NCBI GenBank assembly: GCA_025352325.1
Contig: JANXTR010000029.1
Coordinates: 1-64,000, forward strand
Source of the DNA: Microbacteriaceae bacterium
GTDB lineage: Bacteria > Actinomycetota > Actinomycetes > Actinomycetales > Microbacteriaceae
Reading direction: 5' to 3'
Length of the DNA: 64,000 nucleotides
Part shown: one piece after another, positions 53,238-63,005 of the stretch
How the letters are laid out: each line of letters starts with the position of its first letter
How positions within the stretch are numbered: position 1 is the stretch's first letter
Made by a program: the position numbers and the translations under genes
The notes under the pieces: model-generated
What the model was told of the DNA's origin: nothing
The model's database searches: none
The model's input: only the letters and a program-made list of their open reading frames with translations

Positions 53238-53842
53238 TCGACGCGCCGCATCTCCTCGGCGAGCCCGGGGTGGGCGTAGGCCCCGTCGCCCTCGAGCGCG
53301 GTAATGATCGTCTCGCGCACCTCCGCCGGCTTGTTCTGGCTCAGCTTGAGGCGGGCGTCGATGCGGTCGACGCGGATGCGGAGCCCCACAGTGCCCTTGG
53401 CGACCCGACGCGCGTACTCCTCGTCGTAGTCCAACGAGACGGGGCGCGGCATCCGGACCTCGAAGTGGTCGACGAGTCGCTGCAGGATCGCGAAGTTCTC
53501 CTCCGCCGAGAGGATCTCCGGCGTGCCGTACAGGTGGGCGGTGACGTGATCCCAGGTCGGGATGAAGTCGCCCTCGGCGTACCAGCCGGGCGAGATGTAC
53601 CCGTGCGGGCCCTGCACGATCACGAGTATCTCGTGCTTGCCCAACTCATGCAGCTTCTCGTCGGGTCGGCCGAAATGGCTGACGATGGAGATGCCCTCCG
53701 CGTCCTCTTCGAGCAGGGTCGCGTAGTGCGAGGCCACCAGCCCTGTCGAGGCATTGGAGACGAACGTCATCCACGGGTTCTCACGGATGAGTCGCCTGAC
53801 GACCGCCTCATCAGTGGTCGTGTACTGCGGTGTCTTGCGCAC
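53234..53842 (-). CDS. PaiB-type FMN-binding regulator
   Basis: A 202-residue split-barrel protein of the PaiB (transcriptional repressor of sporulation and protease synthesis) family. RENPWMTFVSNASTGLVASHYATLL, HFGRPDEKLHELG, VQGPHGYISPGWYAEGDFIPTWDH and the C-terminal KLSQNKPAEVRETII are family landmarks. GTG at 53842 lies five bases after the Nei-like gene; the frame is open further but would overlap it. It is the middle gene of a three-gene operon. Confidence 0.9.
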   Translation of the reverse strand: MRKTPQYTTTDEAVVRRLIRENPWMTFVSNASTGLVASHYATLLEEDAEGISIVSHFGRPDEKLHELGKHEILVIVQGPHGYISPGWYAEGDFIPTWDHVTAHLYGTPEILSAEENFAILQRLVDHFEVRMPRPVSLDYDEEYARRVAKGTVGLRIRVDRIDARLKLSQNKPAEVRETIITALEGDGAYAHPGLAEEMRRVE

Positions 53843-53846
53843 CGGC

Positions 53847-54818
53847 TCAGCCCTGATCCACTGGGCACCAGTAGAGCTTGCGGCCTCCGAGTTCCTGCAT
53901 CTGGATGTCCGCGCCACAGAGCCGACACGGCTCGCCCGTGCGGTGGTAGACCCAGTAGCGGTCGGCGCGGGACCGCCGGGCTTTGGCCTGATCGCGCGGC
54001 GTCAAGCCGTCGCGCGTCAGCATCAGACCTGTTTCGACGCCGATGTTCAGAAGTTTTACCCAGTCGCGCCACAGCCCCCTCACGACTTCCTCGGAAACGT
54101 CTTTGCCCGGCGTGAAAGGGTCCTGGCGCGCCCGGAACAGCAGCTCGGCGCGGTAGACATTGCCGATCCCGGAGACCACAGACTGATCCATCAACAGCAG
54201 GGCGATCGGTGTCCGCTTCTTGCGCACCACGGCGGTGAAGCGCTCCTCTCCCTCGGCGAGGTCGTCGACCAGCGGGTCGGGGCCGAGCTTGCGGATCGCA
54301 GCATCCACCTGCTCGATCGTCAGCACCTCGCACGCGGTCGGGCCGCGGAGGTCGGCGACCGCGGTCGGGGTCAACAATCGCACCCGGACCGCGCCGACCG
54401 GTTCCGGCGGGAAGATCTCCGCGTCGGGCTCCACCTGCTCCTGCTCGCTCATTCGCACGCGCGTCAGGCGGGGAGCGCCGATCGAGGATTGGGATGCCTC
54501 GGCGTCGACCGCGTTACTGCCGCTCTGGTTCGTCTGACCCATGCGTGTCGTCGACGCCGTCGCGGCGCGACCGGTCGTGATGTCGCCGGCGAAGTCCCAT
54601 GACCCGTAGATGCCGAGGTGGACCCGCAGCCACAGCCCATGGTCGAACTCGAGGAACATCTGCTTGCCGACCGCTTTGGACTGCACGATCTCATGCCCGT
54701 CGAGCTGCGCGGCTCCGGCCGCGAAGCGCCCCTGCGGTGAACTGACCGCGACAGGCACGTGTTCGAAGTTGCGCTCGATCTGGCGCGCGATCCGATGGAC
54801 GGAATGACCCTCGGGCAT
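53847..54818 (-). CDS. Fpg/Nei-family DNA glycosylase
   Basis: A 323-residue base-excision repair glycosylase with AP lyase activity. MPEGHSVHRIARQIE gives the catalytic Pro and Glu after Met removal. The helix-two-turn-helix (LLMDQSVVSGIGNVYRAELLFRA) and the C-terminal zinc finger (CRLCGADIQM..YWCP) are intact. The MPEGH start and length fit the actinobacterial Nei2 type. A Ser/Thr-rich loop near residues 84-115 is longer than usual. GGGGGAG ribosome site. Heads the operon with paiB and the amidohydrolase. Confidence 0.93.
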   Translation of the reverse strand: MPEGHSVHRIARQIERNFEHVPVAVSSPQGRFAAGAAQLDGHEIVQSKAVGKQMFLEFDHGLWLRVHLGIYGSWDFAGDITTGRAATASTTRMGQTNQSGSNAVDAEASQSSIGAPRLTRVRMSEQEQVEPDAEIFPPEPVGAVRVRLLTPTAVADLRGPTACEVLTIEQVDAAIRKLGPDPLVDDLAEGEERFTAVVRKKRTPIALLLMDQSVVSGIGNVYRAELLFRARQDPFTPGKDVSEEVVRGLWRDWVKLLNIGVETGLMLTRDGLTPRDQAKARRSRADRYWVYHRTGEPCRLCGADIQMQELGGRKLYWCPVDQG

Positions 54819-54835
54819 AGCGTGCTCCCCCGGCT

Positions 54836-55324
54836 CTAGTCGTCGATCTCGTGGCCGGCGATCCTGCCGGTGGTCTCGTACTCGGCGATTTGAGCGATGC
54901 GACGCGCGTGTCGCTCCTCGCCGCTGAACGGCTCGGCCAGGAACGCGTCGATGAGCTGGATGGCGACCTCGAGGGAATGCTGACGCGCGCCGATCGCGAT
55001 CAGGTTCGCGTCATTGTGCTGACGGGCCAGCAGGGCGGTGTCGTGGTTCCAGACCAGGGCCGCACGTGCGCCCCGCACCTTGTTGGCCGCGATCTGCTCG
55101 CCATTGCCAGATCCGCCGAAGACGACCCCGAGGGTCTGGACGCCGGATGCCCGGTCGCGCACCACCGCGAGCGCAGTGTTGATGCAGAAACTCGGGTAGT
55201 CGTCGAGGGGCTCGTAACTGGTGGGCCCGTGGTCGACGACCTCATGGCCGGCCGCTCGAAGGTGCTCCTGCAGGTGCTGGCTGAAGTCGAGCCCGGCGTG
55301 ATCGGTGCCGATATGGACGCGCAT
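54836..55324 (-). CDS. rpiB: Ribose-5-phosphate isomerase B
   Basis: RpiB interconverts ribose-5-phosphate and ribulose-5-phosphate in the pentose phosphate pathway. The 162 residues include HIGTDHAGLDF at the start and GVVFGGSGNGEQIAANKV. As in the mycobacterial enzyme, Glu (E76 in GSGNGEQ) stands in for the catalytic cysteine of the E. coli type. The ATG at 55324 has a TAGCCT hexamer seven bases upstream. It ends 17 bases before the Nei-like gene and may be co-transcribed. Confidence 0.94.
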   Translation of the reverse strand: MRVHIGTDHAGLDFSQHLQEHLRAAGHEVVDHGPTSYEPLDDYPSFCINTALAVVRDRASGVQTLGVVFGGSGNGEQIAANKVRGARAALVWNHDTALLARQHNDANLIAIGARQHSLEVAIQLIDAFLAEPFSGEERHARRIAQIAEYETTGRIAGHEIDD

Positions 55325-55331
55325 GGTCTCC

Positions 55332-55337
55332 AGGCTA
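55332..55337 (-). promoter_or_regulatory. -10 element of rpiB
   Basis: TAGCCT on the minus strand, seven bases from the ATG at 55324. Confidence 0.4.
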
Positions 55338-55358
55338 GACGGCACTGCGGTCGGCGGC

Positions 55359-55628
55359 TCACGGATGCCAGAAGCCGACCGCGCACAGCAGCCGGGTCTC
55401 GGCATCGGCGCCGGCAGGCAGCAGCTCGTCGAAGCCTGCGACCAGCTCGGGCGAGAGCGAGAACTCGATGCCGACGAAGTTCGCGATCAACCATTCCTGG
55501 AACGCCCGGTACGACACCAGGTGCAGCACGCCCTCCGAGAATCCGTCATAGGTGGCGATGGGATCGTCGGTGACCCCACTTGTCGCGACCGACGGACGAG
55601 AGGATGATGAAGTGACACCGTGAGGCAA
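55359..55628 (-). CDS. Hypothetical protein, start uncertain
   Basis: An 89-residue frame whose last 70 residues (YDGFSEGVLHLVSYRAFQEW, then FSLSPELVAGFDELLPAGAD) look coding. The only start is TTG at 55628 and the first 20 residues look random, so the 5' end may be lost. It lies between rpiB and the divergent gene at 55640. No family recognised. Confidence 0.5.
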   Translation of the reverse strand: MPHGVTSSSSRPSVATSGVTDDPIATYDGFSEGVLHLVSYRAFQEWLIANFVGIEFSLSPELVAGFDELLPAGADAETRLLCAVGFWHP

Positions 55629-55639
55629 GCGAGGTCGTC

Positions 55640-56341
55640 ATGAGCCGTGCACGCAAGAATCTGTTCCCCGCCGTTCCGCAGCTGGTTCCGACGCTGTCCG
55701 CCGGGCGCCATCGCTCGGCACGTCGCGGTGCCTGCTTCATGGAGTTCGCCTCGTTCCTCGCGGGCGAACGCTGGAGCGACAGCCCGAACTGCACCGATCC
55801 CGTGCTCGCCACACTGGCGCGTGCCGTCAATGACACCTTGAGCGACGGCCGACGCGGCGAGCTCATCACCGACATTCCCCGCGTCATCGGCCTGCGCGGC
55901 GACGAGTTGCGGGTCGGCCTCGTAGTGGCCTTGCGCGCCGCATCCCTCGCCCTGCCGGTCGCCAGCATGGAGCGCCAGCGGGCCCTCGCCGTCGGCATCA
56001 TCGCGACCCTCGATGCGCTCGCCGAGCTCGGCATCAACCGGCCGCGTGCGCGGGTCGCGGCCGAGCACGCCATGGAGCAGGTCCCAGATGCGACGGCCTG
56101 GGCCCATGAGCACCTCGCGGATTGGCGCGCCCGCCCGATCGATCTCGCCCGCCACGGCTGCGGGGCTATCGTCCGCACCGCGGCACTCGGGGTCGCTCAG
56201 GCGTGCATCGACGACCCGGACACGCTTCTCGCCCGGATGCTGCGCGAGTCGATCGAGGACGTCGAAGCGTTCCTCGGCAGGGAGACGACCGTGGTCGCCG
56301 CTGCTCTGGAGCCGGCGACGCACCAGCTCGCCACGGCGTAG
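55640..56341 (+). CDS. Conserved hypothetical helical protein
   Basis: A 233-residue, mostly helical cytoplasmic protein. RHRSARRGACFMEFASFLAGERWSDSP and CTDPVLATLARAVNDTLSD form the conserved-looking N-terminal part with Cys residues, followed by Ala-rich helices (LRVGLVVALRAASLALPVAS). No membrane segment or known domain is evident. It precedes pepN by 77 bases on the same strand but pepN has its own ribosome site. Confidence 0.7.
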   Translation: MSRARKNLFPAVPQLVPTLSAGRHRSARRGACFMEFASFLAGERWSDSPNCTDPVLATLARAVNDTLSDGRRGELITDIPRVIGLRGDELRVGLVVALRAASLALPVASMERQRALAVGIIATLDALAELGINRPRARVAAEHAMEQVPDATAWAHEHLADWRARPIDLARHGCGAIVRTAALGVAQACIDDPDTLLARMLRESIEDVEAFLGRETTVVAAALEPATHQLATA

Positions 56342-56418
56342 CTAGGCTGAATTGCGCGGGATTTTTCCGAACTGCGCGAAATCCGTCGTCCCACCTGTTC
56401 CGCCGAAGGAGTTTGCGC

Positions 56419-58977
56419 GTGCCCGGAGAGAACCTCACCCGACTCGAAACTCAGGAGCGCAAGGCCATTCTGGCCGTGCAGTCCTACGTCGTCGCCCTCG
56501 ATGTCGCCACCGGCCCGGAGACGTTCCGGTCGACGACGACCGTTACGTTCACAGCGCACAACGGCCGCAAGACGTTCATCGACGCCATCACGACCCGGGT
56601 GCACTCGGTCGTCCTGAACGGCACCCCGCTCGACCCGAACACGGTCAGCGACAACGTGCGCATCCAGCTCTACGGCCTGGTGGAGCACAACACCCTCACC
56701 GTCGTCGCCGACTTCGCGTACACGAACACCGGCGAGGGCCTGCACCGCTTCGTCGACCCGGTCGACGACGAGGTCTACCTGTACTCGCAGTTCGAGGTGC
56801 CCGACAGCCGTCGTGTCTTCGCGGTCTTCGAGCAGCCCGACCTCAAGGCAACGTTCCAGTTCGACGTGACTGCGCCGGCCAACTGGGCCGTCGTCAGCAA
56901 CTCCCCGACTCCGGCGCCGACGCAGACGCAGAAGGACGACAGCGTCGCCACCTGGTCGTTCGAGCCGACTCCCATCATTTCGAGCTACATCACCGCGATC
57001 GTCGCCGGCCCGTACCAGGCCGTCCACTCGGAGCTCACGAGCTCGAGCGGCCGCGTCATCCCCCTCGGGATCTTCGCCCGCAAGTCCCTCTTCGGATTCC
57101 TCGACGCCGACTACATCTTCGAGAAAACTCGGCAGGGCTTCGCGTACTACGAGGACAAGTTCGGCTACCCGTACCCCTTCGCCAAGTACGACCAGCTGTT
57201 CGTCCCGGAGTTCAACGCCGGTGCCATGGAGAACGCGGGCGCGGTCACCTTCACCGAAACCTACGTGTTCCGCGCCAAGGTCACCGACGCGATCAAGGAA
57301 CGCCGCGTCGTCACGATCCTGCACGAGCTGGCGCACATGTGGTTCGGCGACCTAGTCACTATGAAGTGGTGGAACGACCTCTGGCTGAACGAGTCGTTCG
57401 CCGAGTGGGCGTCGACCATCGCCTCGGCCGAGGCCACCGAGTGGACCGAGGCGTGGACGACGTTCCAGGCCATGGAGAAGAGCTGGGCGTACCGCCAGGA
57501 CCAGCTGCCGTCGACGCACCCGATCGTCGCCACCATCAACGACCTCGAAGACGTGCAGGTCAACTTCGACGGGATCACATACGCCAAGGGCGGCTCGGTG
57601 CTCAAGCAGCTCGCCGCCTGGGTCGGGATCGACGAGTTCTTCGCTGGTGTCGGCAACTACTTCGCGAAGTACGAGTACGGCAACACCGAGTTGAAGGATC
57701 TGCTGGCCGAGCTCGAGCTCACCAGCGGCCGAGAGCTCAGCGGCTGGGCGTCGCAGTGGCTCGAGACCGCGGGAGTAAACACGCTCAAGCCCGAGATCGA
57801 GACGGATACGGACGGCGTCATCACCGCGTTTCGCATCCTGCAGACCGCGGCGGCCGACTACCCGACGATCCGTCCACACCGGCTCGCCATCGGCTTCTAC
57901 AACACCGCAGCGTCGGGCAAGCTCGAGCGCACCCACCGGCTCGAGCTCGACATCGACGCCGACGCGTCGACCGAGGTCGCCGATCTCGTCGGGCTGACCC
58001 GCCCCGAGCTCGTGCTGCTCAACGACGACGACCTGACGTACGCCAAGATCCGTCTGGATGACGTGAGCTTCCGTGTCGCGCTGGCCCACCTGGCCGACAT
58101 CCGGAGCCCCCTCGCACGTGCACTGGTCTGGGGATCCGCCTGGGATTCGACCCGCGACGGCGAGATCGCCGCCCGCGACTACCTCGACCTCGTGCTTGAC
58201 AACATCGCGAGCGAGACCGAGTCGACCACCATCCGGCTCACTCTGAGCCAGCTGGTGCAGGCCGCCCGCGTCTACGTCGCGACCGAGACCCGGGAGGCTG
58301 CGATCACGAAGGTCGGCGACCGGCTCTTGACACTCGCGCAGGGTGCCGAGGCCGGCTCGGACGCGCAGTTCCAGTTCGTGAAGTTCTTCGCCGCGATCCC
58401 GTCGACGGCGGAGCACGTGGCTTCGCTGCGCGGCCTGCTGGACGGCTCGATTGCGCTCGACGGCCTGGAGATCGACAGCGACCTCTCCTGGGAGCTGCTC
58501 GAGGGACTGGTGCTCGTCGGCGAGGCGGGCGAGACCGAGATCGCCGCGCAGCTCGAGAACGACAACACCTCGCAGGGTCAGCAGTCGGCCGCCCGCGCCC
58601 GCGCGACCATCTCGACGATCGAGGGCAAGCGGGTCGCCCTGGATGCCGCGCTCACCGACGGAACGATCCCCAACGTCGCCCTGCGCAACATGGGTGTCGG
58701 CTACAGCCACGTCAACGACCCGGCCGTGCTGGAGTCGCTAGTGGCGCCGTACTTCGACGCCCTCACCACCGTCTGGAAGGAACGCAGCTACAAGATCGCT
58801 GAGTACACGATCCTGGGGTTCTACCCGAGCTCGCTCGCGTCGCAGAGCCTCATCGACGCGACGAAAGCCTGGCTGGATGCCCACCCCGGCATCCCGGCGC
58901 TGCGCCGTCTCGTCATCGAGAGCCTGGCCGGCGTCGAGCGCGCGGTCGCGGCGCAGGAGCGCGACCGGCGGCACTGA
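56419..58977 (+). CDS. pepN: Aminopeptidase N (M1 family)
   Basis: A zinc aminopeptidase of 852 residues that trims N-terminal residues from peptides. The exopeptidase motif GAMEN is at 268-272, the zinc site HELAH at 302-306 with E325 (NESFAEW) as third ligand. The N-terminal saddle domain and the C-terminal ERAP1-like helical domain (from about 530) complete the actinobacterial PepN. No signal peptide, so cytoplasmic. GTG at 56419 with AAGGAG eight bases upstream. A hairpin overlaps the stop codon. Confidence 0.95.
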   Translation: MPGENLTRLETQERKAILAVQSYVVALDVATGPETFRSTTTVTFTAHNGRKTFIDAITTRVHSVVLNGTPLDPNTVSDNVRIQLYGLVEHNTLTVVADFAYTNTGEGLHRFVDPVDDEVYLYSQFEVPDSRRVFAVFEQPDLKATFQFDVTAPANWAVVSNSPTPAPTQTQKDDSVATWSFEPTPIISSYITAIVAGPYQAVHSELTSSSGRVIPLGIFARKSLFGFLDADYIFEKTRQGFAYYEDKFGYPYPFAKYDQLFVPEFNAGAMENAGAVTFTETYVFRAKVTDAIKERRVVTILHELAHMWFGDLVTMKWWNDLWLNESFAEWASTIASAEATEWTEAWTTFQAMEKSWAYRQDQLPSTHPIVATINDLEDVQVNFDGITYAKGGSVLKQLAAWVGIDEFFAGVGNYFAKYEYGNTELKDLLAELELTSGRELSGWASQWLETAGVNTLKPEIETDTDGVITAFRILQTAAADYPTIRPHRLAIGFYNTAASGKLERTHRLELDIDADASTEVADLVGLTRPELVLLNDDDLTYAKIRLDDVSFRVALAHLADIRSPLARALVWGSAWDSTRDGEIAARDYLDLVLDNIASETESTTIRLTLSQLVQAARVYVATETREAAITKVGDRLLTLAQGAEAGSDAQFQFVKFFAAIPSTAEHVASLRGLLDGSIALDGLEIDSDLSWELLEGLVLVGEAGETEIAAQLENDNTSQGQQSAARARATISTIEGKRVALDAALTDGTIPNVALRNMGVGYSHVNDPAVLESLVAPYFDALTTVWKERSYKIAEYTILGFYPSSLASQSLIDATKAWLDAHPGIPALRRLVIESLAGVERAVAAQERDRRH

Positions 58978-58986
58978 GCCGGTCGC
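58961..58986 (+). terminator. Hairpin over the pepN stop codon
   Basis: GCGACCGGC and GCCGGTCGC form a 9-bp GC stem; the 8-base loop contains the TGA stop. There is no T-run. Confidence 0.5.
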
Positions 58987-59041
58987 GGGAGCGATTCTGG
59001 GGTGTTCCTGGGCTGTTTCTGGGAGCGCCTACTGCACCGGG

Positions 59042-59070
59042 TTGAAACGCCGATATGTCGAGGCTAAGAA
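59042..59070 (+). promoter_or_regulatory. Promoter upstream of the wecE-like gene
   Basis: TTGAAA (59042-59047) and TAAGAA (59065-59070) are 17 bases apart, close to the housekeeping consensus. The start would lie about 85 bases before the ATG at 59164. Confidence 0.5.
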
Positions 59071-59163
59071 TCAGGTGGGACGTGCAACGATAGGGCGACA
59101 GATTGTCAGATCCGCCTGGATCGCGCCTCGCGGGGTCGTTCCAGCCGTACCCCAGGGGTCACC

Positions 59164-60330
59164 ATGTCGATGAAGCCGCCGCCCTACGAGGTGGTGTTCT
59201 CGCGCCCGTTCCACAGTTCGAACGAGCTCGAGAACGTGCGCGCGGTGCTGTGTTCCGACCACGTCCACGGCGACGGCTCCTACACGCGGAGCGCCTCCGA
59301 GCGGCTGCGCCAGGTCTCCAGTTCGCCGGCTGTCTTCCTCACCACCTCGGGGACGCACGCGCTCGAGATGACGATCCGCCTGCTCGACATCGGGCCCGGC
59401 GATGAGGTCATCCTGCCGTCGTTCACCTTCCCGTCGGCTGCGAACGCGGTGGCCCTGGCAGGCGCCACATGCGTGTTCGTCGATCTCGATCCGCTCACCG
59501 GCAACCTTGACCCCGCGGGGGTCGCGGAGGCCGTGACATCCGCGACGCGCGCGATCTCGGTGATGCACTACGGCGGGGTCCCGGTCGACCTCACGGAGAT
59601 CTCCGCGATCGCCGAGCAGCACGGCATCCCGATCATCGAAGACAATGCTCACGGCCTCGGCGTCGTGACGCGGCACGGCGTGCTTGGCAGCATCGGACGG
59701 CTCGGAATGCAGAGCTTCCACGACACCAAGAACGTGCATTCTGGCGAGGGCGGCGCGCTGCTGGTGAACGATCCGGTCCTCGTCGAGCACGCCGAGATCC
59801 TGCGCGAGAAGGGCACGAACCGCTCGAAGTTCATCCGCGGTCAGGTCGACAAGTACAGCTGGGTGGCACTGGGCTCGAGCTACCTGATGAGCGAGCTCAA
59901 TGCGGCTGTGCTCGACTCTCAGCTCAGCGAGTTCACGATCATCCAAGCCGAGCGATTCGCGATCTGGAACGCCTACGCCGCGAGACTCGCCCCCTGGGCG
60001 GAGCAGCACGGGGTGCAGCTGATGTCGCCGCCGGAGGGCATCCATGCCGCCCACGTTTTCTGGATGATCATGCCGGATGCCGTTTCCCAGGCGGCGACCC
60101 TGCAACGCCTGCGCGGAATGGGCATCGAGGCCACGTCGCACTACGTCCCGCTCGACACCAGCATCGCCGGGCGTCGGTACGGTCGCACCCTGCACCCGCT
60201 CACACACACCGCCGACTTCGCGAGCCGCCTGGTGCGGTTGCCGCTCTGGGCCGGGATGAGCGAAGACCAGGTCTCGCAGGTCATCGAGAGCCTCGGATCG
60301 CTCACCCCCGTCGCCGGAGCGGTGAACTGA
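59164..60330 (+). CDS. DegT-family sugar aminotransferase (WecE/RffA-like)
   Basis: A PLP enzyme of 388 residues that aminates a dTDP-keto-deoxysugar, by similarity dTDP-4-keto-6-deoxy-glucose or -galactose. GTHALEMTIRLLDIGPGDEVILPSFTFPSAANA and EDNAHGLGV are the DegT/DnrJ core; the PLP lysine is in SFHDTKNVHSGEGGAL, the wording of WecE. AGGGG ribosome site. The glycosyltransferase gene follows after three bases, so the product sugar probably goes into a surface polysaccharide. Confidence 0.9.
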   Translation: MSMKPPPYEVVFSRPFHSSNELENVRAVLCSDHVHGDGSYTRSASERLRQVSSSPAVFLTTSGTHALEMTIRLLDIGPGDEVILPSFTFPSAANAVALAGATCVFVDLDPLTGNLDPAGVAEAVTSATRAISVMHYGGVPVDLTEISAIAEQHGIPIIEDNAHGLGVVTRHGVLGSIGRLGMQSFHDTKNVHSGEGGALLVNDPVLVEHAEILREKGTNRSKFIRGQVDKYSWVALGSSYLMSELNAAVLDSQLSEFTIIQAERFAIWNAYAARLAPWAEQHGVQLMSPPEGIHAAHVFWMIMPDAVSQAATLQRLRGMGIEATSHYVPLDTSIAGRRYGRTLHPLTHTADFASRLVRLPLWAGMSEDQVSQVIESLGSLTPVAGAVN

Positions 60331-60333
60331 ACC

Positions 60334-61584
60334 GTGGGCCTGCTCTCCCGCTCCCAGCGGACGGTCGCCGAAGAGGGTGTCGCGTCGACCATCTGGCGCG
60401 CCGGCAAGTTCGTCGCGACGCGGCGCAACCCGTTCCGATCCGTCCCGCTGTCGACCGTCTACACCGACGACGTGGTCGCGGTCGACTGGTCGCAGCCCAA
60501 CGACTTCAACGGGCACGCGATCCCCGCTCGAGAGGGCGGTCAGCGCGTCGCCTGGATCATCACCCCGCCGAGTCGCACCAGCGGCGGGCATCAGAACGCC
60601 TTCCGATTCATGGAGTTCCTCGAGAAGGCGGGCTACCGACTCACGGTCTTCCTGTACGCGCCCCAGAAGTACCCGAAGCTGTCGATCGCCGGGGTGCGAC
60701 GGATGATGGCCGAGACCAGCGCATACCCGGACCTCGATGCCGACTTCGTGCGCTACGACCCGGCGACCGGCGTCCCCGGCGGCTTCGACGCGATCATGGC
60801 CTCGGACTGGGAGAACAGCTACGCCGCGTATCGCTACGAGGGGCCCGCCAAGCGCTTCTACTTCATCCAGGACTTCGAGCCCGCCTTCTTCCCGGCCGGC
60901 AGTGACTACGTGCTTGCCGAGAACTCCTATCGCCTCGGCCTGCACGGCTTCTCGGCCGGGCCCTGGCTCGCGCAGAAGGTCCGTGACGACTACGGGATGT
61001 CGGCCGACCACTATGAGTATTCGGTCGACATCGCCGCCTACCACCGCACGAACACGGCGCCCCGCAACGAGGTGCTGTTCTACGCGCGGCCGCCGACCCC
61101 GCGCCGCGCCACCGAGTTCGGACTGCTCGCCCTTCGTGAGCTTCACCGCCGCCGACCCGACGTCACAATCAACCTGGTCGGCTGGGACATGTCGGACTAC
61201 CAGGTGCCGTTCCCGTACGTGAATCATGGCGGTGTCGACATCTCCCAGCTCAACGCCATCTACAACCGCAGTGCCGCCGGACTGATCCTGTCGTTGACCA
61301 ACATGTCGCTGCTGCCGCTTGAGGTGATGGCGAGCGGGGTCGTCCCCATCGTGAACGAGGGCGACAACACGCACGGATTCTTCGACACCGACGCCTTCGA
61401 GTACGTGCCGACGGCTCCTGCAGCGATCGCGCAGCGGATGATCGACGTGCTCGACCGCCCGGATCAGGCCGAGCACTCGGCCAGGATCGCGCAGTCGATG
61501 GTCGACACCAGCTGGGCCGATCCCGGCGCGACCTTCATCGCCCAGTTCCGCGCCGCGATGGACGCCGGTCGCCCCGCGGAGTGA
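60334..61584 (+). CDS. Glycosyltransferase, WsaF rhamnosyltransferase-like
   Basis: A 416-residue GT-B fold transferase. VAWIITPPSRTSGGHQNAFRFMEFLEKAGY in the N-domain, YFIQDFEPAFFPAGSDYVLAENSYRLGLHGFSAGPWL in the linker region, and LPLEVMASGVVPIVNEGDNT in the C-domain (nucleotide-sugar binding) match the WsaF/rhamnan-synthesis group. dTDP-rhamnose or the sugar from the preceding enzyme is a likely donor. GTG start, three bases after the aminotransferase; cytoplasmic face of the membrane. Confidence 0.83.
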   Translation: MGLLSRSQRTVAEEGVASTIWRAGKFVATRRNPFRSVPLSTVYTDDVVAVDWSQPNDFNGHAIPAREGGQRVAWIITPPSRTSGGHQNAFRFMEFLEKAGYRLTVFLYAPQKYPKLSIAGVRRMMAETSAYPDLDADFVRYDPATGVPGGFDAIMASDWENSYAAYRYEGPAKRFYFIQDFEPAFFPAGSDYVLAENSYRLGLHGFSAGPWLAQKVRDDYGMSADHYEYSVDIAAYHRTNTAPRNEVLFYARPPTPRRATEFGLLALRELHRRRPDVTINLVGWDMSDYQVPFPYVNHGGVDISQLNAIYNRSAAGLILSLTNMSLLPLEVMASGVVPIVNEGDNTHGFFDTDAFEYVPTAPAAIAQRMIDVLDRPDQAEHSARIAQSMVDTSWADPGATFIAQFRAAMDAGRPAE

Positions 61585-61588
61585 TCGG

Positions 61589-61594
61589 TAGGCT
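61589..61594 (+). promoter_or_regulatory. -10 element, leaderless mscS-like gene
   Basis: TAGGCT followed by six bases (CGGTCC) and the GTG at 61601. Confidence 0.5.
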
Positions 61595-61600
61595 CGGTCC

Positions 61601-62590
61601 GTGACCAACTGGGACAGCTTCGTGGCAGGATTCGCGGCCTTCTTCGATGGATTCTGGGGCAAGCCGATCGAGATCCTGCTGATCATCGTCGTCGCCCTGG
61701 TCGTACGCGCGATCCTGCTCGTGGTGATCCGTCGCGTGGTGAACCGAGTGGTCAACGGGGCCAACCGGGCGCGTGATCACGACACGGTGTCGCTGGCCTC
61801 GTCCCCGCTGGCGGCGGTCCGGATCGTGCAGCGCACCCGAGCGCTCGGAAGCGTGCTCAGCAGCGTGGTGACCGCGGCCCTGGTGCTTGTCGCCGTCATC
61901 CTGATCATCTCCACGATCTCGCAGCAGGCCAGCGGCGCCTTCTCGCTGATCACCGCGGCACTCGGCGCCGGACTCGGTTTCGGCGCCCAGAACATCGTGA
62001 AGGACGTGCTGAACGGCCTGGCCATGGTCAGTGAGGACCAGCTCGGCGTGGGCGATGTCATCGACACCGGGTTCGCGACCGGCGTCGTGGAGTCGGTCGG
62101 CATCCGCACGACGCAGATCCGCGACGTGAACGGCACGCTCTGGTACGTGCGCAATGGCGAGATCCTGCGAGTCGGCAACCTCTCGCAGGGCTGGGCGCGG
62201 GTCATCATCGACCTCGCCGTGCCGTACGAGTCGGATGTCGAAGCCGTCCAGGAGAAGATGCTCGCGACGGCGCTGGCGATGCAGGACGACGAGCACTGGA
62301 AGCGGGTGATCCTGGAGCGCCCCGAAATCTGGGGCATCGAGTCGATCTCGGCGGAGGCTGTCGTGATCCGGCTCGTCGTGAAGACCAAATCGGGCAGCAA
62401 GGACGACGTGGCACGCGAACTCCGGGCGCTTTTGAAGGTCGCCCTCGATCAGCTGGGCGTCAAGCTGCCCGCACTCAACTCGATCCTGCTCAGCACCTAC
62501 GAACGCGGGCCGAAGGCCCCGCCCAAGGCGCCGCCGACAGCGCCCGTGAAGCCGGCTCCGAAGGCGTCGAGACGGGCGACCCGCACGTGA
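61601..62590 (+). CDS. Small-conductance mechanosensitive channel (MscS family)
   Basis: A 329-residue channel protein that opens on hypo-osmotic shock. Three membrane segments lie at about residues 20-45, 85-107 and 115-135. The pore helix TM3 has the Gly/Ala pattern [24 protein letters not shown], and the MscS beta domain follows ([29 protein letters not shown]). The Lys/Pro/Ala tail is family-variable. GTG start with a leaderless-type -10. Overlaps glbO by GTGA. Confidence 0.93.
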   Translation: MTNWDSFVAGFAAFFDGFWGKPIEILLIIVVALVVRAILLVVIRRVVNRVVNGANRARDHDTVSLASSPLAAVRIVQRTRALGSVLSSVVTAALVLVAVILIISTISQQASGAFSLITAALGAGLGFGAQNIVKDVLNGLAMVSEDQLGVGDVIDTGFATGVVESVGIRTTQIRDVNGTLWYVRNGEILRVGNLSQGWARVIIDLAVPYESDVEAVQEKMLATALAMQDDEHWKRVILERPEIWGIESISAEAVVIRLVVKTKSGSKDDVARELRALLKVALDQLGVKLPALNSILLSTYERGPKAPPKAPPTAPVKPAPKASRRATRT

Positions 62591-63003
62591 GCGACCTCAC
62601 CCTGCGCATGGGCGCCGGCGGCGAGCCCGTCGGCGGCAGCTTCTGGGAGGCCGTCGGCGGACGCCCCACCTTCGAGCGGTTGGTGCGCGCCTTCTACGTG
62701 GGGGTCGCCGACGACGAGGTGCTGCGACCGATGTACCCGGATGAGGACCTGGAGGGTGCCATTCAGCGGCTCACCGGGTTCCTCGAGCAGTACTGGGGCG
62801 GTCCTGGCACCTACAGCGAGCAGCGCGGACACCCGCGGCTCCGGATGCGGCACATGCCATTCGCGGTCACCCCCGACGCCCGCGACCGCTGGCTGGGGCA
62901 CATGCGCACCGCGGTGGACACGCTCGAGCTGTCGCCGCTGCACGAATCCATGCTCTGGGACTATCTGGAGCGTGCGGCCCACGCGATGGTGAACCGGGCC
63001 TGA
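62587..63003 (+). CDS. glbO: Group II truncated haemoglobin
   Basis: A 138-residue 2-on-2 globin that binds oxygen and can scavenge nitric oxide. The proximal His is H89 (RLRMRHMPF), Y37 (RAFYVGV) is B10, Y50 ([10 protein letters not shown]) is CD1, and W102 (RDRWLGHM) is G8, all typical of group II/GlbO. The N-terminal [13 protein letters not shown] precedes the pre-A region. GTG start overlaps the mscS-like stop, so the two are translated together. Confidence 0.93.
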   Translation: MSDLTLRMGAGGEPVGGSFWEAVGGRPTFERLVRAFYVGVADDEVLRPMYPDEDLEGAIQRLTGFLEQYWGGPGTYSEQRGHPRLRMRHMPFAVTPDARDRWLGHMRTAVDTLELSPLHESMLWDYLERAAHAMVNRA

Positions 63004-63005
63004 CG